A DNA stretch of 21,607 nt from Flavobacteriaceae bacterium UBA5950 (GCA_002430545.1 DJCM01000021.1:833-22439), one strand, 5' to 3'; counted from the stretch's first letter, positions 8,462 to 17,743 are shown. Made by a program: numbers and translations. Notes: a model not told the origin generated them from the letters alone.

Positions 8462-9545
8462 TGACTAGTGCATTAATTTGTTCGACAATCGATTTGGTCG
8501 CATTTGGCTTTGCCAATTTTTTGATGTTTTTACCCAGCTTTGCACGCCACTCAACATCCGTTAGAAGTGCATCTATCTCAGATTGAAATCTAGGCTCTAA
8601 TTCCTTTTCCTCTATCACCACTGCTGCTGCTTCATTGGCAATCGCCATCGCGTTTTTGTACTGGTGATTTTCTGCAACATTAGGTGATGGTATAAACAAA
8701 ACTGCCTTCCCCACTTGACATAGTTCTGAAACAGCAAGAGCTCCCGCTCGAGAAATAATCACATCAGCAGCTGCATAGGCTGTTGTCATATCATCGATAA
8801 ATTCAGTGATATGAATATTATTTTTTTGCAATGGCAAAAATTCTTTTTTATAAAGTGACCCACATTGCCACACGATTTGAACCCCCATTTGGGTGATTCT
8901 GTTACAGTGATCAGCCATAAGCTCATTCATTCGTTTTGACCCAAGACTACCACCAACAATGAGTAAGGTTGTTTTTAATTGTGCAAGCTTCATCTTTTTT
9001 CTTGCCTCTTTGGTACTGATAGTAAAGGGAATCAACTCTGCTCGTAAAGGGTTTCCTGTGATCTGTGTTTTGTGCTTTGGAAAAAACGAGGCTGCCTCTT
9101 TATGTGCAATGCAAATGCGATGTACATGCTTGCCCAGCAATCGGTTGGTGATCCCAGGTAGCGCATTTTGCTCTTGTATCAAAGAAGGGATGTTCATTCG
9201 TGTTGCCATATACAACAATGGTCCACTGGCAAATCCTCCAGTACCAATCACTATTTGAGGTTTGAATTTCTTTAAAATAAAATACGACCGACACAGACTC
9301 ACAATGAGCTTGAGAGGAAACATCAAATTTCGAATCGACAGTTTGCGCTGAAATCCTGAAATCCACAGTCCTTGAATCGGAAACCCTGCTTTGGGAACTT
9401 GCTTCATTTCCATCCGTCGATTGGCCCCAACAAACAATATATCAGCATATGCCTTTTCGCTTTTCAGGGCGTTGGCAATGGCTAGGGCTGGGAAGATATG
9501 ACCCCCTGTTCCTCCACCTGACAATATGGTTTTAAACTGCTTCAC
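8454..9545 (-). CDS. murG: Lipid II synthase MurG (undecaprenyl-PP-MurNAc-pentapeptide GlcNAc transferase)
   Basis: MurG transfers GlcNAc from UDP-GlcNAc to lipid I on the cytoplasmic face of the membrane, giving lipid II. It is a GT-B fold enzyme (family GT28). The first glycine loop is SGGGTGGHIFPA (9-20), a second G-rich loop is GTGGFASGP (101-109), and the donor-domain loop is VGGSLGSKRMN (197-207). The UDP-GlcNAc site is RAGALAVSELCQVGK (266-280) with PNVAENHQYKNA (288-299). The length of 363 is typical. The start must be GTG at 9545: the codon directly upstream is a TAA stop, and no ATG precedes the first glycine loop. It overlaps ftsW by 14 nt, which suggests translational coupling. 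Confidence 0.97.
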   Translation of the reverse strand: MKQFKTILSGGGTGGHIFPALAIANALKSEKAYADILFVGANRRMEMKQVPKAGFPIQGLWISGFQRKLSIRNLMFPLKLIVSLCRSYFILKKFKPQIVIGTGGFASGPLLYMATRMNIPSLIQEQNALPGITNRLLGKHVHRICIAHKEAASFFPKHKTQITGNPLRAELIPFTISTKEARKKMKLAQLKTTLLIVGGSLGSKRMNELMADHCNRITQMGVQIVWQCGSLYKKEFLPLQKNNIHITEFIDDMTTAYAAADVIISRAGALAVSELCQVGKAVLFIPSPNVAENHQYKNAMAIANEAAAVVIEEKELEPRFQSEIDALLTDVEWRAKLGKNIKKLAKPNATKSIVEQINALVND

Positions 9546-10713
9546 TTAATATTGCTAAAGGGTTTTTTTCGTCGTTTTCAACCATGCGGCCTGCAGTTAC
9601 ACTTTGAACTATGCCAAGTGCAAGAAATGTCATCCATATAGAAGTTCCTCCACTACTAATCAGTGGCAGGGGCTGTCCTGTAACAGGTAAAACCGAAACA
9701 GCAACACCCATATTTACCAACGATTGTATAATGATGGGAAGACCTACGCCAATGATGAGTAGTTGCCCAAAGAAATCGTTTGCTTTATACACACACATAA
9801 ATATTCGGAACAAAAGCAAGAGGTATAAAAACAATAAACTGAAGCCCCCAGCACTGCCATATTCTTCAGTGATGATGGCATAGATAAAATCTGAGGTGCT
9901 TTGGGGCAACAAATTTTTCATTACACTTTTGCCAGCACCTTTGCCAACCACCCCACCTGTTGCGATTGCAATTTTTGCTCGTTCAACTTGATAATTCGTG
10001 TTTGCATCTCCCTTTCCTGTAAAGCTATCGATGCGACTGATCCAGGTATCAACACGATTTGGAAAAGCATCTGGATAGGCCTTAGCTGTCATGATAAACA
10101 AGCTGAGAAAAAGCGCTGCTGTACCCAACATCAACAGTAGATATTTTTTGGGATAACCCCCTATAAAGGCCAAGACAAATACCAAAACACCTATCAGTGC
10201 TGCTGTAGATAAATTTGCAGGTAAAATCGTGGCGATGACCAACATGACTGGTAACCACAGTACAAGTAAACTTCGCCAAAAATTGATATTTTTTTCTTTG
10301 TTGACAGACAAGTATCTAGCCACATAAACCATCAACACAACCGACGCGAGAGTTGACGTCTGAAAAGATAAACCAAGAATGGGGATTTTGATCCAGCGAC
10401 TTGCGTTTGCCCCCTCGATCAGGTTTCCTTGTAGAGCAGTATAAATCAATAATAACCAAACAATAGGCAGCGTGATGACAGATAAACCACTAAAATATTT
10501 GAATGGGATGCGATGGACAGCATACATAATACTCATTCCAATCAAAACAATGGCAACGTGTTTAATCAAATGACCAGTAACAGACCCAGTCCCTAAAACA
10601 TACACCAGATTGGAGCTTGCACTATACACTGGCAAAAACGAAAACACCGACAATAGAGCTACGATAGCCCAAATTGCTCGATCTCCGTGAATATGTTTTG
10701 TGATGAATCGCAT
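9532..10713 (-). CDS. ftsW: Septal peptidoglycan polymerase FtsW (SEDS family)
   Basis: FtsW is the integral membrane glycosyltransferase that polymerises lipid II at the septum together with the transpeptidase FtsI. About ten hydrophobic helices can be seen. SEDS motifs include GANASRWI (101-108), PQSTSDFIYAIITEEYGSAG (270-289) with the expected catalytic aspartate at 275, and NMGVAVSVLPVTGQPLPLIS (334-353) followed by SGGTS. The usual FQPSE motif after the RWI loop reads FQTST here (117-121), which may be a lineage trait. FtsW and RodA are hard to tell apart by sequence, but the location between murD and murG, with the ftsI-like gene in the same cluster, supports FtsW. The length of 393 is normal, and the ATG start is 3 nt after murD. 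Confidence 0.95.
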   Translation of the reverse strand: MRFITKHIHGDRAIWAIVALLSVFSFLPVYSASSNLVYVLGTGSVTGHLIKHVAIVLIGMSIMYAVHRIPFKYFSGLSVITLPIVWLLLIYTALQGNLIEGANASRWIKIPILGLSFQTSTLASVVLMVYVARYLSVNKEKNINFWRSLLVLWLPVMLVIATILPANLSTAALIGVLVFVLAFIGGYPKKYLLLMLGTAALFLSLFIMTAKAYPDAFPNRVDTWISRIDSFTGKGDANTNYQVERAKIAIATGGVVGKGAGKSVMKNLLPQSTSDFIYAIITEEYGSAGGFSLLFLYLLLLFRIFMCVYKANDFFGQLLIIGVGLPIIIQSLVNMGVAVSVLPVTGQPLPLISSGGTSIWMTFLALGIVQSVTAGRMVENDEKNPLAILSEAV

Positions 10714-10716
10714 AAA

Positions 10717-12018
10717 TTATAGTTGACGAACAAGTTGTTTAAATTGATTGCCGCGATCTTCATAGTTCTCAAAAAGGTCAAAGCTTGCACAAGCAGGCGA
10801 CAACAACACTGTATCTCCTTTTTTTGCCAAATCATATGACGCCTGAACAGCCTCAAACATCGACCCTGCCTCAACCAAAAGGTTTACCACTGGAGAGAAG
10901 CAATCGATGATTTTTTCGTTGTTGAGCCCCAAGCATATAATCGCTTTTACATTTTTGCGAACCAAAGGCAATAACTTTGTATAGTCATTCCCTTTGTCAA
11001 CACCTCCAACAATCCAAATCGTTGGGCGCGTCATGCTTTCAAGAGCGTAATATGTTGCGTTTACATTTGTTGCCTTTGAGTCATTTATATAATCTACTTT
11101 CAAGATGCTCAACACCTTTTCCAGTCGGTGAGGAGCCCCTTTAAAAGTTTGCAAACTCTCCCTGATTGTTTGTTTGCGAATATTGACCAATTGTGCAATA
11201 GTCGCTGCCGCCATTGCATTTTTGGAATTGTGAATGCCCTCCAATGAGGGGTTGTCAATTCGTATCATATCAATTGAATTAAATCGTTTATCCTTTATTT
11301 TTTTATCTGTATAGGGTATGCGTTGCGATTTGGGATTGTGTCGTTCGAGAGCCGACTTGATTTCATCATCTGTGTCATCATATATGAAATAATCCTCCTC
11401 TGTTTGGTTTTTTAGCATGCAAAACTTCGCATCTACATATCGATCAAAACTGTTGTTGTATCGATCCAAATGGTCTGGCGTAAGACTTGTCATCACAGCA
11501 TAGCGTGGGTGAAAGGATAGGATATCCTCCAGTTGAAAACTACTCAGTTCAAGTACCCAATAATCTGGTGAGTTTGTCGTGATGGCTTTGGCAAAGCTCT
11601 CTCCTATGTTTCCAGCAAGTGCAACAGATTTCCCCGCCGATGCCAACAAGTGATGGGTGAGCATAGCAGTTGTTGTCTTTCCATTGGTGCCAGTAATACC
11701 AATCAACTCAGCATCGGTATGAAGTGAGGCAAATTCGATTTCAGAAAGCAAAGGAATTTGAGCAGATCTTATCGTTTCAACAATTGGTATGTATGAGGGA
11801 ATACCTGGACTTTTGATGACCAAATCGGCCTTTAGGATTTGTGCTGTTGTGTGTTGACCCTGTTCCCACTGAATCTGATGATCATCCAATTCTTTTTGGA
11901 ATGACGTTCCTATTGTCCCTTTGTCGCTCACAAAAACTTTATAGCCGAGTTGATGCCCAAGCAAAGCTGCGCCAACCCCACTTTCACCTCCACCCAATAC
12001 GATCATATACTTTGACAT
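10717..12018 (-). CDS. murD: UDP-N-acetylmuramoyl-L-alanine--D-glutamate ligase MurD
   Basis: MurD adds D-glutamate to UDP-MurNAc-L-alanine in the cytoplasm. The N-terminal nucleotide-sugar domain opens with VLGGGESGVGAALLG (7-21), a Rossmann-like loop. IKSPGIP (68-74) is the conserved substrate loop. The ATP loop is GITGTNGKTTTAML (107-120), followed by GNIGESF and ELSSFQLE, both typical of MurD. The C-terminal domain shows PHRLEKV, NDSKATNVNATYYAL and LLSPACASFDLF. At 433 residues it has the usual size. It starts with ATG 3 nt after mraY and is followed 3 nt later by ftsW, with no room for a separate promoter. Confidence 0.97.
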   Translation of the reverse strand: MSKYMIVLGGGESGVGAALLGHQLGYKVFVSDKGTIGTSFQKELDDHQIQWEQGQHTTAQILKADLVIKSPGIPSYIPIVETIRSAQIPLLSEIEFASLHTDAELIGITGTNGKTTTAMLTHHLLASAGKSVALAGNIGESFAKAITTNSPDYWVLELSSFQLEDILSFHPRYAVMTSLTPDHLDRYNNSFDRYVDAKFCMLKNQTEEDYFIYDDTDDEIKSALERHNPKSQRIPYTDKKIKDKRFNSIDMIRIDNPSLEGIHNSKNAMAAATIAQLVNIRKQTIRESLQTFKGAPHRLEKVLSILKVDYINDSKATNVNATYYALESMTRPTIWIVGGVDKGNDYTKLLPLVRKNVKAIICLGLNNEKIIDCFSPVVNLLVEAGSMFEAVQASYDLAKKGDTVLLSPACASFDLFENYEDRGNQFKQLVRQL

Positions 12019-12021
12019 TGG

Positions 12022-13218
12022 CTATCTGATTTTTAGGGTTACAAGTGAAATGATGGCTAGTGCAATGGTGATGATCCAAAAACGAGTCACAATTTTGCTT
12101 TCGTGAAACCCTTGTTTTTGGAAGTGGTGATGGACAGGTGCCATTAAGAAAATTCGCTTTCCAACACCTGTTTTCTTTTTGGTGTATTTGAAGTATCCAA
12201 CTTGCAGTATGACTGATAAGCTCTCGAAAAAGAACACACCACACAACACTGGGATAAGCAATTCTTTGCGAACCGAAAGGGCAAGAACAGCAATAATTCC
12301 TCCAATGGTCAAGCTCCCTGTATCGCCCATGAATACCTGCGCTGGATAGGTGTTGTACCACAAAAATCCAACAAGACCCCCAGCAAATGCAGCGATAAAA
12401 ATTACCAGTTCACTAACGTCTGGGATGTACATCACATTGAGGTAATCTGAAAAAATTATGTTCCCCGAAACCCATGCAAAAACACCCAAAACCAACACGA
12501 TCAGAGTTGCTGTTCCTGCTGCCAAACCATCGATACCATCTGTTAGGTTTGCACCATTCGAAACTGCTGTTACGATGAAAATCACAAAGGGAATAAACAC
12601 CAACCAAGCATATACAGACCAAGATTCATCAATCCATGTAATCACATCAGCATAATCAAACTCATTGTTTTTCAGCAGTGGGATTGTGGTTTTTGTCGAT
12701 TTCTCATTGATCACTACTTCCTGCCCTATGGTTGCATTTTCGCGCACAGTAACATCGGGGTGGAAATAAAGTGTAATCCCTACAATAAGACCCAATCCAA
12801 CCTGACCAATGATTTTAAAACTGCCTTTAAGTCCCTCTTTGTTCTTACGCTTTATTTTGATATAATCATCAATAAAACCAATCGACCCCATCCACAGTGT
12901 TGTGATGATCAACAAAAGGATATATATGTTGTCGAGTTTTGCAAATAACAATACAGGTACGAGCGTTGCGAGTATGATAATAAGACCCCCCATCGTTGGC
13001 GTTCCTGCTTTTTCTTTCTGACCAGCCAATCCGAGGTCTCGAATGCTTTCCCCCATCTGAAATCGATTCAATAGCTGAATGATTCGCTTACCAAAAATCA
13101 ATGAGACCAATAAAGAAAAGATGATTGCAATGGAAGCGCGAAAACTAATGAACTGAAAGAGCCCTGCACCTGGCAGCTGAAATTCTTTCTCTAAATATTC
13201 AAACAGATAGTATAACAT
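12022..13218 (-). CDS. mraY: Phospho-N-acetylmuramoyl-pentapeptide transferase MraY
   Basis: MraY moves phospho-MurNAc-pentapeptide from UDP to undecaprenyl phosphate, making lipid I in the inner membrane. Around ten transmembrane helices are visible. Conserved sites are the nucleotide-binding KAGTPTMGG (70-78), the Asp pair in IGFIDDYIK (113-121), NLTDGIDGLA (224-233) and the histidine motif MAPVHHHFQ. At 398 residues it is longer than E. coli MraY (360). The extra length sits at about residues 152-203, a polar stretch between helices that should face the periplasm. The ATG shares one base with the murE stop (TAATG), so translation is probably coupled. Confidence 0.97.
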   Translation of the reverse strand: MLYYLFEYLEKEFQLPGAGLFQFISFRASIAIIFSLLVSLIFGKRIIQLLNRFQMGESIRDLGLAGQKEKAGTPTMGGLIIILATLVPVLLFAKLDNIYILLLIITTLWMGSIGFIDDYIKIKRKNKEGLKGSFKIIGQVGLGLIVGITLYFHPDVTVRENATIGQEVVINEKSTKTTIPLLKNNEFDYADVITWIDESWSVYAWLVFIPFVIFIVTAVSNGANLTDGIDGLAAGTATLIVLVLGVFAWVSGNIIFSDYLNVMYIPDVSELVIFIAAFAGGLVGFLWYNTYPAQVFMGDTGSLTIGGIIAVLALSVRKELLIPVLCGVFFFESLSVILQVGYFKYTKKKTGVGKRIFLMAPVHHHFQKQGFHESKIVTRFWIITIALAIISLVTLKIR

Positions 13219-14675
13219 TAGCTCTTGTTTTGTAAATGGTTTTTTAACTCCTTTGCATCGTCAAACGCCAATCGTTCTCCCTTGACATCTTGATAGGTTT
13301 CATGCCCCTTACCTGCCAGCAAGATGATATCCCCTTTATGTGCAAGTTGACAGGCGGTTTTGATCGCTTGTGATCGGCTTGAAATGCTCATGTATTTTTT
13401 AAAATGCTCTGCTGGAACACCGGCTTCGATTTGCTTGATAATCTTTTCTGGATCTTCATTGCGAGGGTTGTCGGATGTGAAAATCACTTTATCACTCAAA
13501 GTGGAGGCAATCCTCCCCATCAGTGGGCGCTTTGCCTTATCACGACCCCCACCACAACCAAAAACAGTAATCAGAATCTCATTCCCAGTCCTGATTTTAT
13601 TGATGGTTTCTAACACATGCTGCAAAGCGTCGGGCGTGTGGGCATAATCGACAATCGCTCGAATTGGATGACTTCCACTAACGACGTTAAATCGTCCTGA
13701 GACTGGCTCAACAGCACTCAATGCACTTAAGCTCTGATCGATATTTTCACCCAGTAATTGCGTACATGCATACACTGCCAGCATATTGGAGGCATTGAAG
13801 TCTCCAACCAATGCAACCCATGTCTCGATGCCATCGATTCGCAATTGCATTCCAGAAAAATCATGTTCAATGATTTTTACTTTAAACTCAGCAGTGTTTT
13901 TTAAGGCAAATGAATGTTTTTTGGCAGTACAATTTTGGAGCATGTATGCTCCATTTTTATCATCATTGTTTGTGAGTGCAAAAGCAGTTTCTGGAAGAAG
14001 ATCAAAAAACTTCTTTTTGGTATCCCTGTAACTTTCAAATGTTTTGTGATAATCGAGGTGATCATGGGTGAGATTTGTAAACACCCCTCCTCTGAACTGT
14101 AGCCCTCCGATTCGATGCTGATCAATTCCATGAGATGAAACTTCCATAAAGCAATGCGTTACTCCAGCTTCAACCATTTTTGCCAAAAAAGAATTAATCT
14201 CCATTGGGTCAGGGGTTGTGTGTGTTGCTGGGTAGATGTGCTCGTTAATCGCATTTTCGATTGTGGACAACTTTCCAACAGAAAACCCTAGGTGCTGAAA
14301 GACCTCGAACAACAGTTGCACAATCGATGTTTTTCCATTGGTGCCAGTGACACCTATAAGGCTGAGTTTGGAAGAAGGATTGTTGTGATAATTAGATGCG
14401 ACAACAGCATAAGCGCTTCGCGATTGGGGCGTCTGTACATAGGTAACGCCATCTTTTTGTTTTTTGGGTAGCTCTTTACAAAGAACAGCAACTGCCCCCT
14501 TTTTCACAGCATCGCTGATGTGGTCATGCCCATCATGATGTTCGCCACGAATGGCTACAAATAGTGAATTTGATCCTTGCGCACGAGAGTCAGATGTAAC
14601 TCCCTCAATCGATACTGATGTCGACCCTAACACAGCGTCGATGGATACACCAAAAAGTAATTCTTTGAGTTGCAT
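13218..14675 (-). CDS. murE: UDP-MurNAc-L-Ala-D-Glu--meso-diaminopimelate ligase MurE
   Basis: MurE adds the third amino acid of the stem peptide. The N-terminal domain contains VTSDSRAQGSNSLFVAIRG (26-44). The ATP loop is GVTGTNGKTSIVQ (108-120), followed by THTTPDP (151-157) and MEVSSHGIDQHR (177-188). DYAHTPDAL (343-351) and FGCGGGRDKAKRPLMG (372-387) lie in the C-terminal domain. SDNPRNEDP (401-409) contains DNPR, the motif that marks meso-diaminopimelate rather than lysine specificity; this is inferred from the known family rule. The length of 485 is normal. The ATG overlaps the ftsI stop by one base (TGATG). Confidence 0.97.
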   Translation of the reverse strand: MQLKELLFGVSIDAVLGSTSVSIEGVTSDSRAQGSNSLFVAIRGEHHDGHDHISDAVKKGAVAVLCKELPKKQKDGVTYVQTPQSRSAYAVVASNYHNNPSSKLSLIGVTGTNGKTSIVQLLFEVFQHLGFSVGKLSTIENAINEHIYPATHTTPDPMEINSFLAKMVEAGVTHCFMEVSSHGIDQHRIGGLQFRGGVFTNLTHDHLDYHKTFESYRDTKKKFFDLLPETAFALTNNDDKNGAYMLQNCTAKKHSFALKNTAEFKVKIIEHDFSGMQLRIDGIETWVALVGDFNASNMLAVYACTQLLGENIDQSLSALSAVEPVSGRFNVVSGSHPIRAIVDYAHTPDALQHVLETINKIRTGNEILITVFGCGGGRDKAKRPLMGRIASTLSDKVIFTSDNPRNEDPEKIIKQIEAGVPAEHFKKYMSISSRSQAIKTACQLAHKGDIILLAGKGHETYQDVKGERLAFDDAKELKNHLQNKS

Positions 14676-16534
14676 CAGGACTTATTTTGTGTTTTTGTTA
14701 CATCTACTTTTGCGTCAACAACCCCTTTGCTTGTCTCCATTTTGCGCTGGGTGATTTCCAAATAGCGTTCGCGACTAAGCTTGGTTTCTACTGGGATTGA
14801 ACTGTATAATTTGTGAGCGATTTTTTGGAACACAGGTGCTGCCACTGTGCTTCCGAAGTACCCCTTTTCTTTATTTGGTCGATGAACCACAACAATGCAA
14901 GAGTACTTTGGTCGGTCGGAAGGAAAATACCCCACAAAGCTCGCTACATACTGTATCTCATCAGTATTATAATCCAACTGACATGTGCCCGTTTTTCCAG
15001 CGATAGCAAAGTTTGGATCGTAAATATTATGTGCTGTACCCCATGGCTTTTCAACCACCCCTTTTAATAAACTTTTTACTTTTCCTATTGTCTCTTTTGA
15101 ACAAACAGATGCAGAGATGATTTCCACATCAGACTTTCTCTTCATTTTACTCCTAGCATCTTGCGTGCGCTCAATAAATCTGGGTTTGACCATCACCCCA
15201 TCGTTTGCAATGGCGTTATAAAACGTGAGAGTCTGCATTGGGGTGAGTAAAACCCCATATCCATATGCCATCCATGGAAGAGAGATCCCACTCCAACCCT
15301 TTTTGTCAGGATGTGGGATTAATGGCTTGCCCTCTCCTACAATTGGCAATCCCAATGGCTCGCTTAAACCCATGTTCATAAGGCGATTCACAAATTGTTC
15401 AGGCTTTGTCTTGTACTGGTTATAAATTGCCTGAACCATTCCAGTGTTTGATGAACGCTCAAAAATTTCGGTGATGGGAATTTTGCCATACCCTCCTTTT
15501 CGAGAGTCACGCACTTTATATTTTGAGTAAAATGTCAACTCCCCATTTTGGGTATCAAAAACTGAAGTGGTGTCAACCACCTGATCTTCAAAAGCAGCAA
15601 CAAGGGCCATCAGTTTAAAAGTAGAGCCTGGCTCGTGGGTCTCCCCAATTGCATAATTGAGTTTTTCATAATACTTCCCCTCCTCTGTTCTGCCAAGGTT
15701 TGCCACTGCACGAATGGCTCCTGTTTCAGTTTCCATGACCACAGCAGTTCCATGACCGGCTTCAAAGTTTTCGAGGGCCTCGAGCAAAGCATGATGAGTA
15801 ATGTCTTGGATGTTTACATCAAGTGTGGTTTGCACATCATAACCATCTTGTGGCTCTTGCAAATAAGAATCACTCAATGGTTTCCACTGACCGTTTGCTA
15901 TCCTTTGACGCAATTGCAAACCAGGAATACCTCGTAACTGATCTCCAAAAGCACCTTCAAGTCCTACACGAACGTAACTTCCATTTGGCTGTTCTTGTTC
16001 ATACCCAATGGTCCGCTCAGCTATTTTTCCTAGTGGTTTTTCACGCACTGTTTTTCGCTCAACAACCAAACCACCTCGCACACCCCCTAGCCTAAAAAGA
16101 GGGAAAGTTCGCAAGCGAGTCATCTGGCCATAGGTCAAGTCTTTTGCGATGCGTCTGTAGCGATGCTGCTTTTTGTGCGCATCAACAAGTGTGTTGTAAT
16201 AGAAGTTTGCGCTTTTGCCCAACAGCTGCGAAAGCGAATCTGAAAGGGCATCTACATGATTTTCAAAGCGGCTTGTGCTGACAGTCGCTGCGTCGAAATG
16301 AATGGTGTATCTCGGTACCGACGTGGCAAGTAAACTCCCATCTTGCGCATAAATATTTCCACGTATGGGCTGAATTTCAAAATTTTGTATTGTTGTTTTT
16401 TCAGCAAGAAGCTTAAAGGAATCGCCTTCAACAAATTGGATGTGTATGATTTTGTATCCAATCACAAAACCAAGTAGAAATAACCCTACTACCACAAATG
16501 AAAATCTCGAAATCAGTCTTTTCTGCTTTTCCAT
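14675..16534 (-). CDS. ftsI: Septal peptidoglycan transpeptidase FtsI (PBP3-type, class B)
   Basis: FtsI cross-links new septal glycan strands in the periplasm as the partner of FtsW. I start it at the ATG at 16534, one base after the ftsL-like stop, giving 619 residues. A TTG three codons upstream (16543) would overlap ftsL by 8 nt and is less likely. A short basic cytoplasmic end precedes one membrane anchor (about 10-31). The pedestal region starts with IQPIRGNIYAQDGSLLATS. The transpeptidase motifs are all present: SxxK in EPGSTFKLM (Ser304, Lys307), SxN in ERSSNTGMV (361-363) and KTG in GKTGTCQ (514-516). After the catalytic domain only about 40 polar residues remain, and no PASTA domain can be seen. 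It overlaps murE by one base. Confidence 0.95.
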   Translation of the reverse strand: MEKQKRLISRFSFVVVGLFLLGFVIGYKIIHIQFVEGDSFKLLAEKTTIQNFEIQPIRGNIYAQDGSLLATSVPRYTIHFDAATVSTSRFENHVDALSDSLSQLLGKSANFYYNTLVDAHKKQHRYRRIAKDLTYGQMTRLRTFPLFRLGGVRGGLVVERKTVREKPLGKIAERTIGYEQEQPNGSYVRVGLEGAFGDQLRGIPGLQLRQRIANGQWKPLSDSYLQEPQDGYDVQTTLDVNIQDITHHALLEALENFEAGHGTAVVMETETGAIRAVANLGRTEEGKYYEKLNYAIGETHEPGSTFKLMALVAAFEDQVVDTTSVFDTQNGELTFYSKYKVRDSRKGGYGKIPITEIFERSSNTGMVQAIYNQYKTKPEQFVNRLMNMGLSEPLGLPIVGEGKPLIPHPDKKGWSGISLPWMAYGYGVLLTPMQTLTFYNAIANDGVMVKPRFIERTQDARSKMKRKSDVEIISASVCSKETIGKVKSLLKGVVEKPWGTAHNIYDPNFAIAGKTGTCQLDYNTDEIQYVASFVGYFPSDRPKYSCIVVVHRPNKEKGYFGSTVAAPVFQKIAHKLYSSIPVETKLSRERYLEITQRKMETSKGVVDAKVDVTKTQNKS

Positions 16535-16535
16535 T

Positions 16536-16844
16536 TTATTCAATTATGATTTTAGTGGGAGGAGTGACTGAGGATACAAACCCACGCTCGGACAGTTTTG
16601 TTTTCACTTCAGTCTCAAGACGCATATACATGGCCTTGGTTCTTGTTTCAGCAAATTGACTTTTTAACTCTTGAATTTCAGTGTTTAGAGCAGAAATCTC
16701 CATCACCTTTTGGTCGATGTTGTGAGAGGACGCAATCATAATTCCCGCCAGAAAAAAGAAGAAAATAATGAGTCGCCAATTCCTCAAGGCACCTTGTTGT
16801 ACCAAGAAAGAACCTCGAAGAATTTCCAACAGACTTTGTCTCAT
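16536..16844 (-). CDS. FtsL-like cell division protein
   Basis: This 102-residue bitopic membrane protein has a basic, polar cytoplasmic end of about 22 residues. One strongly hydrophobic helix follows (about 25-42, with a run of phenylalanines). A coiled coil then extends to about residue 90 with heptad spacing (DQKVMEISALNTEIQELKSQ). This layout is that of FtsL, which pairs with the FtsB type subunit and FtsQ to control FtsW-FtsI. Position between rsmH and ftsI is the classical ftsL position. Primary sequence is poorly conserved in this group, so the name rests on topology and context. The ATG overlaps the rsmH stop by 4 nt (ATGA). Confidence 0.85.
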   Translation of the reverse strand: MRQSLLEILRGSFLVQQGALRNWRLIIFFFFLAGIMIASSHNIDQKVMEISALNTEIQELKSQFAETRTKAMYMRLETEVKTKLSERGFVSSVTPPTKIIIE

Positions 16845-17743
16845 ATTTTCTTTGCTATTCTCAACTTTGCACTGCGTGCACGTTTATTTTTTTTAATTTC
16901 TGTCTCACTGGGCAAAGCCAGTTGACCCACCTTTTTGAAAGGTTTGTGTGAGTGTCCAAACTCATCTTTTACAGGTTCGCTATCAAAGCATCCATGCTGT
17001 ATAAATCGCTTCACCAAACGATCTTCCAATGAGTGATAGCTTATCACGCAAAGTCTTCCATTGCTTTTGATAACCTCGCCACTTTGTTCGAGTAGCGACT
17101 TCAATGCTTCCAACTCTTGGTTCACTTCAATGCGAAGGGCTTGGAAAATTTGAGCCATCACTTTATGCTTGATTTTTACAGGCACAAGAGGACTGAGAAT
17201 CTCTGTGAGATCAAGGGTTGTTTCAATGGGCTTATGACTTCGTTGCTCCACAATTCGCAACGCAATCTTTCGGGCGTTGGTCAGCTCGCCATATTGGTAA
17301 AAAATATCACTGAGTTGTTCTTTTGTGTATGTATTCACTACATCTCTTGCCGACACCCCTTCCGATGAATTCATTCGCATATCAAGGGGGCCATCAAAGC
17401 GTGTAGAAAAACCTCTTTCTGGTGTATCGATTTGGTGTGATGAAACACCTAGGTCTGCTAAAATTCCATCGACTTTATCGATTTTGTGAAATCGTAAAAA
17501 GCGTTGTAGAAAAGAAAAGTTTTGATGAACAAAAATCAAACGATCATCATCCAATGAGTTTTTAACAGCATCTGCATCTTGATCAAAAGCAATGACCTTT
17601 CCACTACTGCCAATCGCATCCAAAATTGCTTTGGTATGTCCCCCACCACCAAAAGTCACATCGACATAAGTGCCAGACTCTTTGAGAGCCAACCCCTCTA
17701 GACAAGCATCCAGCAAAACGGGTTTATGATACATCCTCATCAT
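16841..17743 (-). CDS. rsmH: 16S rRNA (cytosine(1402)-N(4))-methyltransferase RsmH (MraW)
   Basis: RsmH methylates N4 of cytosine 1402 in 16S rRNA using S-adenosylmethionine. The SAM-binding motif is YVDVTFGGGGHTKAIL near residues 26-41. Other family marks are ILADLGVSSHQID, ERGFSTRFDGPLDMRM, and near the end LCVISYHSLEDRLVKRF. The length of 300 is usual. The first ATG (17743) overlaps mraZ by 20 nt. The third ATG (17734) gives MYHKPVLL, closer to the usual family start, and leaves an 11-nt overlap; the choice between them is open. The gene sits in its standard place directly after mraZ. Confidence 0.96.
   Translation of the reverse strand: MMRMYHKPVLLDACLEGLALKESGTYVDVTFGGGGHTKAILDAIGSSGKVIAFDQDADAVKNSLDDDRLIFVHQNFSFLQRFLRFHKIDKVDGILADLGVSSHQIDTPERGFSTRFDGPLDMRMNSSEGVSARDVVNTYTKEQLSDIFYQYGELTNARKIALRIVEQRSHKPIETTLDLTEILSPLVPVKIKHKVMAQIFQALRIEVNQELEALKSLLEQSGEVIKSNGRLCVISYHSLEDRLVKRFIQHGCFDSEPVKDEFGHSHKPFKKVGQLALPSETEIKKNKRARSAKLRIAKKI

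Noticed and set aside
11984..12361. 125-codon minus-strand open frame within mraY
   Set aside because: It is an out-of-frame reading of mraY; cysteine- and histidine-rich composition is typical of a shadow frame.
16535..16543. TTG start for ftsI, three codons upstream of the ATG
   Set aside because: The ATG at 16534 directly follows the ftsL-like stop and gives a normal N-terminus; TTG starts are rare in this group. Not fully excluded.
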